Assembly: GCA_963989385.1 (NCBI GenBank)
Contig: OZ022508.1
Location: forward strand, 52,987,087-53,051,086
Length of the DNA stretch: 64,000 nucleotides
Source: Ctena decussata
Lineage: Eukaryota > Mollusca > Bivalvia > Lucinida > Lucinidae
Direction: 5' to 3'
Position 1 is the first letter of the stretch. Each line of letters starts with the position of its first letter. Below the pieces are notes generated by a model that saw only the letters and a list, made by a program, of their open reading frames with translations, did no database searches and had not been told where the DNA came from. A program made the translations under genes and the position numbers. Shown piece after piece: positions 1 to 10,500 of this stretch.

Positions 1-621
1 CCTGTTCAGGTAAATGTGTGAAATTTTATTCGACCAATCAGTGGACTAGAATTACCAGTTATAATAATTTCATTGGCTGATTCAAGGTGTTGACACTATG
101 TGATCAAGAGACAGAATGACACTGTGTTCAGTTCAGTTCAGTTCAATTCTCTTAACGACGTTTCCAAAGTGGCTCAGCGGCACATAACCATAGTTGCACT
201 TGACACTGTGCGTCCGTCCAAGAATGACACTGTGGAAATCATCCTCCTTATATAGTCCAGTCCTGTCTTTAACAAAAATCAACATTAACATTGTTCTTTT
301 CAACAGTTGCTGAAAGTCTTCATTAATCCAACTTTGGTTGGAGAAAAAAGCTACAATATAGTGATATGTAATGTAACTGGACAATACTCATAACATCAGT
401 CTCGGTAGTCCTACCAGTGGTAAAAGTGTCCAAACAAAAATCATGAAAAGTGTTTCAACATTCATGTTCTGTGATAAAATGTGAGTTGATGTGCATATGC
501 TGAGTCATTTAACCCTCAAAGAGTAGGAGAATATGTTTTTGAAAAACAACAAATTGCTCGACAAAAAACAACAAATCCCCATACATTATCATAGTGCAGA
601 TGATATTTTCTAGACCTTCTA
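1..621. other. Intergenic stretch, no feature recognised
   Basis: I see no coding exon, transposon end or RNA gene here. The short open frame at 133-384 on the minus strand has no recognisable motif and no flanking splice signals, so I treat it as chance. Confidence 0.5.
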
Positions 622-843
622 GGGCCGTATTCATAAAGCCACTTAAGTTGTTGCTATGCGGTTGCTAAGGCTAAATATCTATAAAGGAGATTCCCTACAA
701 CTATGAAATTTGGTCTGGAGGAACAGTCTTACAAAGACTGTTCCTCCAGACCAAATTTCATCGTTGTAGGGAATCTCCTTCAAAAAAAATTAGCCTTAGC
801 AACAGCATAGCAACCACTTAAGTTGTTTTATGAATACGGCCCT
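622..843. mobile_element. Foldback (MITE-like) element, GGGCCGTATTCATAAA type
   Basis: This is a nearly complete inverted repeat of about 222 bp. The left end reads GGGCCGTATTCATAAAGCC and the right end is its reverse complement. The arms of about 105 bp meet at a central hairpin around 725-748. It has no coding capacity, which fits a non-autonomous foldback or MITE element mobilised in trans. A second copy with the same ends and centre lies at 42351-42573 inside the glutamate receptor gene. CTAG at both borders may be a target duplication, but the border is ambiguous. Confidence 0.8.
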
Positions 844-860
844 AGGGCTCATTTAGAGGG

Positions 861-2190
861 GTAAGACGATTGACCGAAATCTACTGAAATCACCGAAATC
901 ACCGTAGAATTTGCAGAAATCACCGCTGAATTCATCTGAATTCACTCTTTATTGATAATATGTATTGAATTTATTTGTAAAAAAAAGAAATAAATTATAT
1001 ATATTTTTTTAATATAGATGTATTAATTAAGACATGATAAACGGAAATCACCAATGGGCCTGCATCGAAAAGTCTGTGTTAGTATTAGCCTCAGTTTTGG
1101 AAAAAGACGTACATGTCTAGTTTTTTTGTTTGGCAGATATATTAAAATTGCTTCTAAATCAATTAAAAAACCCTAATAAATACAGAAATAAATTAATAAT
1201 AAAGTGTTTTTCCCACGGTTTTGGGTTCGAAATCACCTTTTCGACGATTGACCGAAATCACCACAAAGAACTTAAATTACTCGGAACGCCTCCTGCTGTT
1301 GCAATACTAATTGGGACAAAAGGCGTTTTATGGCTGATTGCTTCCCAGCTCTGACAAATAATTAATGATTTTGACAACAATCACTGAGTTTATACCTACA
1401 TGTGCAAACTTCTCATCATTTGTTTGACCCTTGACATTTGAACACTAGAAAATATAGGATTGATTATAAATTGAATAGGTTACAAAGAAAATTATTTCGG
1501 AAAAATAATATTGGGCGTGCGTGATTTGTATTGAAATTATACACTTGTAATTGAATAAATGAAGAAATAAAAAAAAAAACCTAATGCTTCTGTTACAGGA
1601 AAGAGACATTAGATATTTGTTATTTACGTGTGTGTGTGTTTTATTCATTTTATCTAATATTTCATCGGTGATTTATGTTTATCACCAAAATGTCGAATTT
1701 ATCTGAGCCAGCCAAATTTGAGAAGAAAGAGTTCAGTGGTGATTTCGGTTTATCGTCGATACATACAAGCATAACTCTTATATAATGGAAGGCTTGTTGG
1801 ATACTTGGTTGAAATTTACCTACAGACTTGTAAATTTAAAATCAAGATCGCAATAAAGATGCTTTATTTTGGTTGATTTTACTGTGTATGCATGTACAAT
1901 AACCCAGATTTTACATGTCTATACCTATAGGTGATTTCGGTTATCGATTTTATGAGTATATTGAAACATCAGCTAATGGTGATTTCGGTTTATCGGCACT
2001 ATGGTGCTATTTATGCATAAATCTTATACAATAGTGCAGATTTTTATCAGGAAAGAAAAATATGACTTATTAATAACCAGTTATACATATATAGTCATTT
2101 AATTGACACTATTATCGGTGATTTCTGTAAATTCTACGGTGATTTCGGTGATTTCAGTAGATTTCGGTGATTTCGGTCAATCGTCTCACC
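861..2190. mobile_element. Non-autonomous 1.33-kb element with TIRs and inverted subterminal motif arrays
   Basis: The left end (861-913) contains GACGATTGACCGAAATC followed by repeats of ACCGAAATC. The right end (2129-2190) is its reverse complement with one extra 9-bp unit. Between them, the left half carries the motif as GAAATCACC (about 1044, 1229, 1254) and the right half carries only GGTGATTTCGG or GGTGATTT (about 1669, 1737, 1931, 1978, 2116). The two halves are thus mirror arrays of one transposase-binding-like motif. No transposase frame is visible, so I infer a non-autonomous DNA transposon. The superfamily is not assigned because no clear target duplication was found. Confidence 0.7.
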
Positions 2191-2220
2191 GCATTTGGAG
2201 TCATTTTGAAAAAAAAAATT

Positions 2221-2350
2221 TGCTTAAAGCCACTGCTTGGGGTGGGGATGTGGCTGGTGTTGCACATTTCAGTACAGAGCATGAGCAGACTCAATTAAAC
2301 TGAGTTGGCTATTTTCGTTTCTTTGTTGTACTTTTGTTTCCAAAGGATCT
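2221..2350 (+). repeat. Dispersed repeat shared with 29477-29600
   Basis: This segment and 29477-29600 share an ordered set of blocks, including GAGCAGACTCAAT versus GAACAGACTCAAT, TTTTCGTTTCTTTG and TTCCAAAGGATCT. No coding sense is evident. It is probably a copy of an old interspersed element whose ends I cannot define. Confidence 0.5.
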
Positions 2351-2908
2351 AATTTTCAGAACTTGTTTTTCTATTCTGGTTTCCCGTCGGGCGATGTAAT
2401 ATAAACAAATGCACCTTTTAACATATCAAAATGGTCATAAACTCAATTGGGAAAGCCTGTTAATCGACATTTACACCGCAATCACTAGAGCCAATAGTTA
2501 ACATCACTAGATGATATATATTTCTGTTTTATAATGATTAATTCCTCTAACCATTTAACAAAACTAACCTTCCTTGGCCAATTTACGATGGGAGGAAAAT
2601 TGTTTGTTTAGACTCAGAGGAATTTAATTATTTTCCTTTGCAAAATATTTCCATGCCTTCCCCATATTGGATCATATTGGTAATGTTTTCCATTCACTGA
2701 TGTTCAAAAGATAATGGAATTATTCTATAATTATTACCTCATAACGTTTTGTTAGGCTGTATAGCTGAAAGCGCAGTAAAAAATACAAACTTAAACCCAA
2801 ATAGAAAAGGTGTTTGTAAGACACTATGCCCCCAACCATATGCCTGACCCTAAAGGGGAATGGTCTATTAAAAAATATTAACATAATTAGCTAATCAGTC
2901 AGTGTACA
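2351..2908. other. Intergenic stretch, no feature recognised
   Basis: Low-complexity AT-rich DNA. No exon, repeat family or RNA gene was identified. Confidence 0.4.
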
Positions 2909-3660
2909 TATCATCTCCAATCAGCAGACCAAGGTTAAAGTCCCTGGCTCAACCACTTTTTGAGATATCATGCTGACAAGTTTAAACTGCTGAAATTTTC
3001 AAAGGGCCATAACTCCAAGAAAAATATGCAGAATTCGTTCAAAAAGTAATCAGTTAATTTACTCATCATCTCCAATCAGCTGACTAAGTTTGAAGTTCCT
3101 AGCTTAAATACTTTTCGAGATATCTTGCTGACAAGTTTGAAATGAAATTTTCAAAGGACAATAACTCCGAAAATATTGACGGAATTTGTTCAAAAGTTAA
3201 TCAGTTTGTCTGCTCATCATCTCCAATCAGTTGACTAGGTTTCAAGTCCTTAGCTCAAAAACTTTTCAAAATACCTTGCTGACAAGTTTAAAATGCAGAA
3301 ATTTTCAAAGGGCCATAACTCCAAAAAAGATTTATGGAATTTGTTCAAAAGTTAATCAGTTCATCTACTCATCATCTGTATTCAGTTGACTAAGTCTCAA
3401 GTCCCTAGCTCAAATAGTTTTCAATGTATCTAACGGACAAGTTTAAAATACCGAAATTTTCAACGGGTCATAACTCCGAAAAAAGAACTGAGGGACTTTG
3501 TCCAAAAGTTAATCAGTACATTAACTTATCTCCAATAAGCTGGCGAAGTTTCACGCCCCTAGCTAAAATACTTATGGAGATATCTTGCTGACAAGATTTC
3601 ATTATGGGGTTTTCCAAAGGGACATAACTCCAAAAAGGGAGACAACTCGGACAAGAAAAA
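2909..3660 (+). repeat. Degenerate tandem repeat, about five units of 145-160 bp
   Basis: Successive units begin near 2909, 3064, 3217, 3371 and 3525 with variants of ATCATCTCCAATCAG. Each then carries the same ordered landmarks: a CCTAGCTCAAATACTTTT-like block, a GATATCTTGCTGACAAGTTT-like block, TTTTCAAAGGGCCATAACTCC and GTTCAAAAGTTAATCAGT. The units have diverged by many substitutions. No translation runs through all units, so this reads as a non-coding minisatellite or an internally tandem transposon arm. Confidence 0.8.
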
Positions 3661-4094
3661 ATACGGGTCAGCTATTTTTTATGATGAATCCATCAATGAA
3701 ATTTCAAAACTCTATTATGCACGGTTCCTAAGATTGGTATGCGTGACGAACGGACGAAAGGACGGAGAGACGGTTTGACGGACAACCCAAAAGCAACAAG
3801 AAGTTCAGGGGCATAAAAATAACAGTTTCCAAAGGTAAATATCTTCAAAATCTATGTATGTGTAAAGTCCAATTTTTCTATAATGCTTAACAACATAGTT
3901 GTCTGCCAACTGACAAAAGCCAAAACTTTCGGCGAATACCTGTATATTTCCGCTTTTATGCGTACATGTCCAAACTGCTTATGTTTTATGGTGGATATTG
4001 TTCAATAAATTTTCATGTGCACATGGACATCTGGCCTACAAACGGCTACCATACTATTGAAGAGGTCATCTTGCGGGCAGAAAAAGGACCATAT
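3661..4094. other. Repeat flank, mostly unassigned
   Basis: The stretch opens with GGAC/CGGA-rich sequence (3745-3790) that probably belongs to the same old interspersed repeat as the tandem units. The remainder shows nothing recognisable. Confidence 0.3.
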
Positions 4095-4886
4095 GACCTG
4101 CAGTGCGGGTCTTCAAAACCTCACGTTGTGAGACTCCTGCGTTCTTCGCGGCTTACATTTTGAACTATTTGGAGACGAATTCAGCAAGGTTAAAGCTTGG
4201 AAGACATTCCCAGATCAGGACGTCCGCCGGGAACAACTCCACACCAGGACCGCTTCATCGGGCTGCAGCACGCCCGACGTGGCTTACGCCAGCGATGGAA
4301 ACTGCCAGAAACACCATAACACACAATCGTCGCATTTATATTATATTAGCCGACAGACAGTTTGCCGACTTGCTGCTACCAGAATGTTCGCCAGAAGGTC
4401 CTACAAAGACACGTTCTGACATGGTGCCATCGTCGGATTTGTCTTGCATGGGCAAATAACTACAGAAGATGGGACCGGCAACAATGACGCCAGGTTCTCT
4501 TTGCTCTGTGTTCAACTGAAAAGGCTAGCGATTTCCTGGCACAACAGAGCCAGCGACTGTTTCAGCAGTACAATGCAAGGCCGCACATTTCTAGGTTCAC
4601 CACTATGTACGCCAGAAGCACGTCAATGCCTCACCGTGGCTGTCACAGCCGCGATTTAAACCAAATCGAGTACTTGTGGGCGGAACTTGGGAGACGTGCT
4701 TTCGAGGGCTGTGCAGCCAGTGAACCTTTAACAGCTAGATGCTGCGTTGCTCCAAGAGTAGCAAGCCATTTTGCAGTACAACGTCATAGCAGAAGACCTT
4801 TTAATGTGAAAAAAGACCCCGTTTCTCTATCGGAATGCTGCAAAGCTTCTCACCATTGTTTCCTCATTGTAACTGGCCGTGGTTAG
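4095..4886 (+). pseudogene. Decayed Tc1-like transposase
   Basis: Reading through stops and frameshifts gives the order of a Tc1/mariner-superfamily DDE transposase. Near 4195-4260 there is a PRSGRPPGTTPHQDRFI-like end of the helix-turn-helix domain. Near 4561-4595 there is FQQYNARPHISR, where the family has a catalytic DNARPH. At 4650-4700 there is LNQIEYLWAELGRR, matching the family's SPDLNPIEHLW block. At 4720-4790 comes the usual C-terminal helix region. Known function of the family is cut-and-paste transposition. Several stops, frame changes and the Asp-to-Tyr change at the second catalytic position show it is dead. Inverted terminal repeats were not located. Confidence 0.8.
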
Positions 4887-4889
4887 CCA

Positions 4890-5594
4890 ACTCACATAAA
4901 AAAGAGCTGAAAATGGTTGTAGTCATTTAAGCTGGGAACTAAAACGACTTATTTACGATATCATAAACTTGAATGAAAAGGTAAAATACAATGTACAAGT
5001 GTGGAGCCCCATGACGTGTCCCGCCCTATTGCTTTATGCGAACTCAGAAGACTCAAATCAACTGGCGCATCCAGTATTATCCCTTAGAGGATTGAAGAAT
5101 CTGGTCAGTCAGCATTGATGTCAGTCAGCTAATCTAAGTCAACAGTTCGCTCCTGTTTCTGGCTAAAAATGATCAGTTATATTCGCTGCTCGTGAAACAT
5201 GTACAAAATTCACGCGTAGTATACACGTATACGCAAGAAATGTACAAATCTTTTTGTTCTGAACTGGTTAAGCTGGTGCAGAATAATTTATCTCTGAAAT
5301 GATTGACACCTGACTGGGATTAATTTTTATCAATGAGACAACTGAACGGATTAATATTATCAGTAAAACATTAGCCCCGCCCACTTACAGATTCAAACAG
5401 GTAATTTAATCCTTTGCCGGATAGCACAGGACCTAGGCCTTTAAGCACCAGTTTCTGTCACGGGCCAAGTTAAATACGATTTGCTATCTGCTGTTAGTTT
5501 CCGATCTGAGTTTCATTCATATCAACGGTAATTATTGTACATCACCTGATTTTCGTTGGTGAGTTCGCCCTGTTCATTCGAAAATAAAGAACTT
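4890..5594. other. Intergenic stretch, no feature recognised
   Basis: I found no coding exon or known repeat here. Confidence 0.35.
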
Positions 5595-5722
5595 AGTACT
5601 GGTTAACCGCTTAGGAGGTCTAAGCCTGCCCAGGAATAGGGTGGTTAGGTTAACTGACCGTCCCGACATGACCGTAGCTGTTTACCGTGGACACGTTAAG
5701 CATCAAATCAATCAATCAATCG
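5595..5722 (+). mobile_element. SINE 3' fragment (tRNA-headed family of this window)
   Basis: The segment matches the 3' body of the SINE at 31255-31525, from TTAGTACTGGTTAACCGC to an (ATCA)n tail. The tRNA-like head is absent, so this is a 5'-truncated copy. Confidence 0.8.
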
Positions 5723-6012
5723 AAAATAAAGAGATCGGATAATGTTAGTAGTAAAAGCGAGGCATGCCAGTCCGTTTTAAGATCAATATTTTAATTACGG
5801 TGTTTGCCTGGGGAAACATGTGGCTCCATGGCTTACATGGAGTGTATAATGCCTGGTTCTAAAACAGACTGGTATTGAAAGAATCAAGACTTTCGAGGAT
5901 CGAGTCTGTATTCGAATGCATACTGTGTAACGGTATTGATAATATTCGAGCCGTCCTATCCAGAAAATACGGAGGCTGATCCAATCACATAATCCACGTA
6001 TAGTTTGCTTAA

Positions 6013-6166
6013 TGTCACAGGGTAATGGTTAGGTAAATCATACTTGTACTGCCTTGCGGTACAAGCCGTCTTTTATAGCGACGTGGTAGAGTTCCCAACT
6101 TTAGATGGAAGGATCCCCGGTTCGATTCGGCCGGCCGGGCGTGAGATTATTTAAGAGTCCTTGACA
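6013..6166 (+). repeat. Left (5') LTR of the TRIM-like element
   Basis: This is 154 bp from TGTCACAG to TTGACA. It carries the short hairpin CTTGTAC/GTACAAG near 6043-6065 followed by the tRNA-like segment. It differs from the right LTR by scattered substitutions and small indels. Confidence 0.75.
6076..6128 (+). promoter_or_regulatory. tRNA-like pol III A and B boxes in the left LTR
   Basis: TAGCGACGTGGTAGAG (6076-6091) resembles the A-box consensus TRGCNNAGYNGG. GGTTCGATTC (6119-6128) resembles the B-box consensus GGTTCGANTCC. The spacing is close to that of a tRNA gene. Pol III transcription is inference. Confidence 0.5.
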
Positions 6167-6168
6167 AA

Positions 6169-6180
6169 TGGCGCCCAACG
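6169..6180 (+). other. Primer-binding site of the TRIM-like element
   Basis: TGGCGCCCAACG begins two bases after the left LTR. This sequence type is the known primer-binding site for lysine-tRNA-primed retroelements. Confidence 0.7.
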
Positions 6181-6268
6181 TAAATGACCCACATGTGCAT
6201 TAGAACTCCTTAAGTCTTATTTCCAGTGATTCTTGTAACTCCTGAGAATTGGAGGACGAATTCAATAT

Positions 6269-6280
6269 GGAGGGGGAGAA
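6269..6280 (+). other. Polypurine tract of the TRIM-like element
   Basis: GGAGGGGGAGAA directly abuts the TG start of the right LTR, where plus-strand DNA synthesis is primed in LTR elements. Confidence 0.65.
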
Positions 6281-6435
6281 TGCCACAGGGTAATGGTTAG
6301 GTATATCATACACTTGTACTGCCTTTCGGTACAAGCCGGCTTTTATAGCGACGTGGTAGAGTGCCCAACTTTAGATCGAAGGGTCCCCGGTTCGATCCTC
6401 GGCCGGGGCGTGAGATTTTTTAACAGTCCGTGACA
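6281..6435 (+). repeat. Right (3') LTR of the TRIM-like element
   Basis: This is 155 bp from TGCCACAGGG to GTGACA. It has A-box-like sequence at 6346-6361 and a B-box-like match GGTTCGATCC at 6389-6398. A GC-rich stem around 6336-6341 and 6401-6409 could act as an acceptor-stem-like pairing. Confidence 0.75.
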
Positions 6436-6754
6436 TTTACACATGGGGTCGACTTCCAAATTTCGCACGAAATCGTTTTAGAGGGCAAATTTTCGCAGAA
6501 ATACCAATGTCCCAAAAAGGCTGATTATGCGCGCTGTTTCTTCAGAGAAAGGAATACAAGCCATTAACATCTCAGTTTTTCGTTGAGTCGTCATATCAGT
6601 ACGAGATTTGTATTCTCCTTCACTCGTTTGGAGCACTGCATACAGTGTTTAAAATTTCTATGTCCTACCATGCACTGTACAAACACAAAAGTTCTAAAAT
6701 AACAACTTGTTGGATGCGGCAGCCATCATTTCCACTTCTGTTGTAAACGGAGTT

Positions 6755-7060
6755 TTATGGAATAATTGAGGTCAGTTCTGGGTTTATTTTATGAAAATAA
6801 TCTGACACACAAGAACTTTCAGTATGTTTGCCCAGTTCGTAAAATGATTCCAAAATAAGTGAGGTGGCGTCTTGTGTAACAGTCTGTTTAAGTTGTCTAA
6901 ATGAAAGCACTCTGTCCACATGGTATGCTGGACAACGACATACCGTGGGTCGGAGATGTGCTTCAAGTTGACAATGCGGACAAGTTGGGTCCAAATTTTT
7001 GTTAAAGATGTTACGATGCGCCTGGCAGTGAGTACCCGGGCATCTTTTCCCCTGATTAAC
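6755..7060 (-). pseudogene. Possible C-terminal relic of a non-LTR retrotransposon
   Basis: A frame on the minus strand carries NIFNKNLDPTCPHCQ followed by CRCPAYHVDRV and a short tail ending at 6755. Many LINE polyproteins end with a Cys-rich block of this general form (CPxC..., then a cysteine-proline-containing segment). The upstream part is interrupted in this frame, and nothing of the reverse transcriptase proper is visible. It could equally be a chance frame. Confidence 0.25.
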
Positions 7061-8072
7061 AGTCTCTATTTCCTTTCAGGCAAAATTAACAGTACCGATT
7101 CGCAGCACGTGGGATTCTGGATATCTCGATTATTTCTTTGACTTAATGTCTTTAACAAAATGTTTCGCCCAGAATGAATTGATTGCTTTAGTATACGCTC
7201 GAATTCTTCCACTGCAGTTGGAGCAATCAAATCTGATCATTATGATCATTCTATCAGAGGACTGTTCCGTGGTGGAAGAAAGCCAGTAGTAGTTCTCAGC
7301 TGAATGGGGGCTGGGAAATACTCTGAACCACCGCGACCCCGAAGGGAACAGCCAAGCTTTTCATACTTGCCAGCGCCGAGTTTGAACCTACGAGGTATGT
7401 AGCCAGTCTACGGTTCTTAGGTAAACCTCGTGACCGACCGGGGCATAGCAAACGGCGTAACCTCATCTTTATAAACGAGTAATGCCCACGCCCTACAATC
7501 GATCTTCAAGGAAGCAAATTATCAGGTTGAATTTAGCTTATTAGTGACAGTTTTGGCATAAAATACTTGACAAGAAGTATACGAAATCAACTGTGGTTAT
7601 TTAGTTCAAATTTTTTAGTGTTTGCAGTTTCTATTGACAAGCTTTATCTGAAAATATTTGATTCGCCGTCGTAGAGTCTACGTCACGTGTCATATTTTAG
7701 GGCTTCGGCCATTTTGTTTTGTGATGCAAAATTAGCTTTACAGGCGTAATTGCATGGCTGGCAAGTTTGTCTGTAGCAAGCCTTAGGCATTAAGTCGGTC
7801 AGCTTTTATTGTCATTTGCAGGGTCCATTAGAACTAAGATGTAAAAGGGCAATGTTGGCTGAATTGGTCACCTGATTTCACACATCAAGAAAGAACCAAA
7901 ACAGATGTGCTGCCTTAGGAAGCCAGCAATGAAACTACCAGAGGGCTTAACTAGTTTTGTGGTTGACCATCCCTTGCCTTTGGCTCTGCCTTGGTTCATT
8001 AAACACTTAGTTGTTCAACTCGAGCTCAACAAGTAGCCATACCACCCACACAGCACTATTCAATCCTGACAT
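7061..8072. other. Intergenic stretch with one repeat-like block
   Basis: Around 7240-7445 the sequence is GC-richer than its surroundings and looks like part of an interspersed element, but I found no second copy in the window. The remainder shows nothing recognisable. Confidence 0.3.
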
Positions 8073-8342
8073 TGCTGGGCTGCTTAGCGCAATCGGTAGG
8101 GCACCTGACTCATAAGTCAGAGGTCCTGGGTTCAAAACCCAGTTTGGCCACATACTTTCATTTCTCCTTCTGCTGATTCAAGAAGGGCAGTTGTCAGTTA
8201 CTGGCAGAAGAATGTGCACTTAGTACTGGTTAACCGCCTAGGAGGTCTAAGCCTGCCCAGGAATAGGGTGGTTAGGTTAACTGACCGTCCCGACACGACC
8301 AAAGCTGTTTACCATGGACATTAGGCATCAAATCAATCAATG
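8073..8342 (+). mobile_element. tRNA-derived SINE, full length
   Basis: A tRNA-like head (about 8083-8152) has an A-box-like TAGCGCAATCGGTAGGGC, a CTGACTCATAAGTCAG hairpin and a B-box-like GGGTTCAAAACCC. It is followed by the shared body and an (ATCA)n tail. SINEs of this kind are non-coding, transcribed by pol III and retroposed by LINE machinery. Confidence 0.85.
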
Positions 8343-8513
8343 ATTCCTGACAACAAGAACAAATAATACGAAACACTGCCATGTAACAAAAAGGAAGAAT
8401 AAAACATTTCTTTTTCTGTGATCTTCACCCCCACCCCCCTATTTGTTTTTCTCCTCTACCACTCCCCCTTCCGTCTCCTTCCTCTTTGCTTCCACCACAC
8501 TTTGTTAACCTGC

Positions 8514-8736
8514 TATTGAACCCTGTCAATTGGAAGACTAATAATTAATGAATAATTATTATCACTCACTTTTATGTAAAACCCAGTCCTGCACTGGATG
8601 TCCAAAGATGACATTTCAACCCATGACAAACACCAACCGAGATGGCAGAGCTACCGGAAACAGATTGCTTGGGTCCCCCTAATCACCGAATCAAGCTAAA
8701 CCCCAAAGCACCGAACATCATACAGCTTTCACTACA
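8514..8736 (-). repeat. 3' LTR of the gypsy element
   Basis: This is 223 bp and nearly identical to the other LTR, apart from an extra stretch of about 22 bp near 8599-8622. That difference is most simply a deletion in the other copy. Confidence 0.85.
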
Positions 8737-8749
8737 CTTCTCCCCATCA
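8737..8749 (-). other. Polypurine tract of the gypsy element
   Basis: On the minus strand the sequence just before the 3' LTR ends in ATGGGGAGAAG, the expected plus-strand primer. Confidence 0.65.
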
Positions 8750-9579
8750 TATCTTGAAGCAGTGGAGCCTGTAGTTGACTGTGACACGGTCGGGCTGTTG
8801 TTGATATTCTTCGCCATCCTAGCTAGCATTTGTGCATATATGGGGAACCGGTTGGTTGTCCCATAAACTGTCCAGACTGTTTGAGAAACCAGTTGGCTAT
8901 CCCAAAACTATTCAGACAAACCAGTTGGCTGTCCAAACTATTTAGACTTTTTGAGCAACCAGTTGGCTATCCCAAAGTTCAACATTGTACTCATCTGACC
9001 TAGTTTTTGGAGTACCAGATGGCTTTCCAAAAATCTTTTGTTCTAACAGGTGTTAGTATCAACTTACCAAGTCTTTTATGCTGCAAACCTGAAGTTCTTG
9101 CCACCATACTGTTGTTCTGCCACAACCTGATTACTGATCGCTCTTACTGATCTGGTCAAATGTAATTTCACCTTGTCTCCCGTGGACAGTCGTCCCCATA
9201 CCCTTGTGGATCCCAATAACATCTCCGGGTCTAGTGGAGTGGCCAGCTTTAGAGAGCACCGGTTGGACTGTTATGTTCACCAACGGTACTGCGTCGCCAC
9301 ATCGTCTATGAAGAAACCCCAACTTTTTTTCTTGGAGCCCTACCACAATATTTATAACCGCCACAAGGAAAGTCCTCCAGCCGCACCCCGCACCAAATGC
9401 AATACATTGACCATCAAATGCCGGCAATCTGGTCAACCTACCCCATTCTGGTGCATGCGACCTACATGGCGCCATAAACCAAGACAGTTCCTCCAGCTAT
9501 CTCACCAACTATCCCTGTAGCTCATGAAATCCCATCTAACCATCTCAAGCATGAATGATCAGTTCTCACCACATCTGGT

Positions 9580-10500
9580 CAAGCTAGCAGGTAGTGTCTT
9601 GACTGGCAAAGAGCATCACTGCTAATCCCTCTTTTCTGGTGACACAATACTTCTTCTGTTCCTTTGTCAATGCAAAACTTGCATACCCAACAACTTTTTC
9701 TTGCCTCCTTGAGCCTGGTTATGTTCAGCCTCAGTCGCAAAGTCTGAATCATCATAGTGGCTGTACTAACACTCTTTTGCTTGGTCTTGATTCCAGACAA
9801 ACTGGTGTTTGCCTGTTACAGCATACAACATAGTTGTTATCTTTGAAAAGTCTTTGATAACCCAAGTTTGGGGCATGTAGGCGCTGGCCAGTTCTATACA
9901 ACTTCTATATCTGAGTTCTGACTCTTGTTGCTGCCAAACTATTACCACTCACCTCCTTACTGTCTTCTTCCCTTATCGGCACTTGCCAATATGCTGACCT
10001 AGCATCCAAGACCCATCTTGTTTGCGTATAAGGACAGGAGCTGATGCCCAATCTGAGGTAGATTATTAGATAACTCAAGCCTTATATCATCTTCTGTAGG
10101 CGAGCCTCTTCTTCTGCAGTGAAGCAAACAGATGTGTGCCTCATTCGCTGTTTCACCGGTTTGGCATTACCCGTATCAATGGTGTGTTGTATACCTGTAA
10201 AAGTCCCTAGATCGAATTCATGTTTATTCGACCAAGAGATGGGCCAAATGTTCACCCTTCTTCTTGGTCCAATCTTTGTATGACTCCTCAAAGACCTGCT
10301 GTTGATGCTCAAGAATGGCAAGGTTACCATTTGAAAAACTGCCCTCGTGCAGTGTGGGTCCTATATCAGGTGATATTGGCTCCTGATCTTGGTTACAACC
10401 CTGAGGCTCAGAAACTTGTCCCCCATGAGCGGTCTTTTGTCTCTCCCCTACTGTATCATGAGCGGGATGAGCACTCCCTTTACCAGTTCCCTCAAACACC
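9580..10500 (-). pseudogene. gypsy pol remnants (RT N-terminus, deleted RT core, RT/RNase H junction)
   Basis: Around 10100-10250 the minus strand gives NKHEFDLGTFTGIQHTIDTG and then VKQRMRHT with EEEARLQKMI. This is the stretch that leads into reverse transcriptase in Ty3/gypsy pol. Around 9975-10060, WASAPVLIRKQDGSW is fused almost directly to LDARSAYWQVPIREED in a shifted frame, skipping the RT segment normally between them. Near 9780-9880, IKDFSKITTMLYAVTGKHQF matches the RT thumb to RNase H boundary. No YxDD box or complete integrase is visible. Stops and frameshifts confirm inactivity. Confidence 0.8.

Larger units (their letters stand above)
6013..6435 (+). mobile_element. TRIM-like miniature LTR retrotransposon with tRNA-like LTRs
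   Basis: Two direct repeats of 154 and 155 bp, about 90% alike, enclose only 114 bp. Both start TG(T/C)CACAGGGTAATGG and end TGACA. Two bases after the left repeat comes TGGCGCCCAACG, a classical reverse-transcription primer-binding site for a tRNA 3' end. Directly before the right repeat is the polypurine tract GGAGGGGGAGAA. These four signs in the right order identify an LTR retrotransposon with no coding region, a terminal-repeat retrotransposon in miniature. Unusually, each repeat includes a tRNA-like segment with pol III A- and B-box matches. A perfect target duplication was not found: TTAA borders the left and TTTA the right. Confidence 0.75.

Noticed and set aside
8083..8152. Apparent methionine-like tRNA gene (also 31262, 15050 minus and others)
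   Set aside because: The anticodon stem closes on a 6-base or 4-base loop, and the segment always continues into the same body and tail. These are SINE heads, not functional tRNA genes.
8642..8866. Open frame beginning MAELPETDCLG, duplicated at 12335
   Set aside because: The duplicated part lies inside the two LTRs of the gypsy element and is antisense to it. The shared text is the LTR, not a gene pair.
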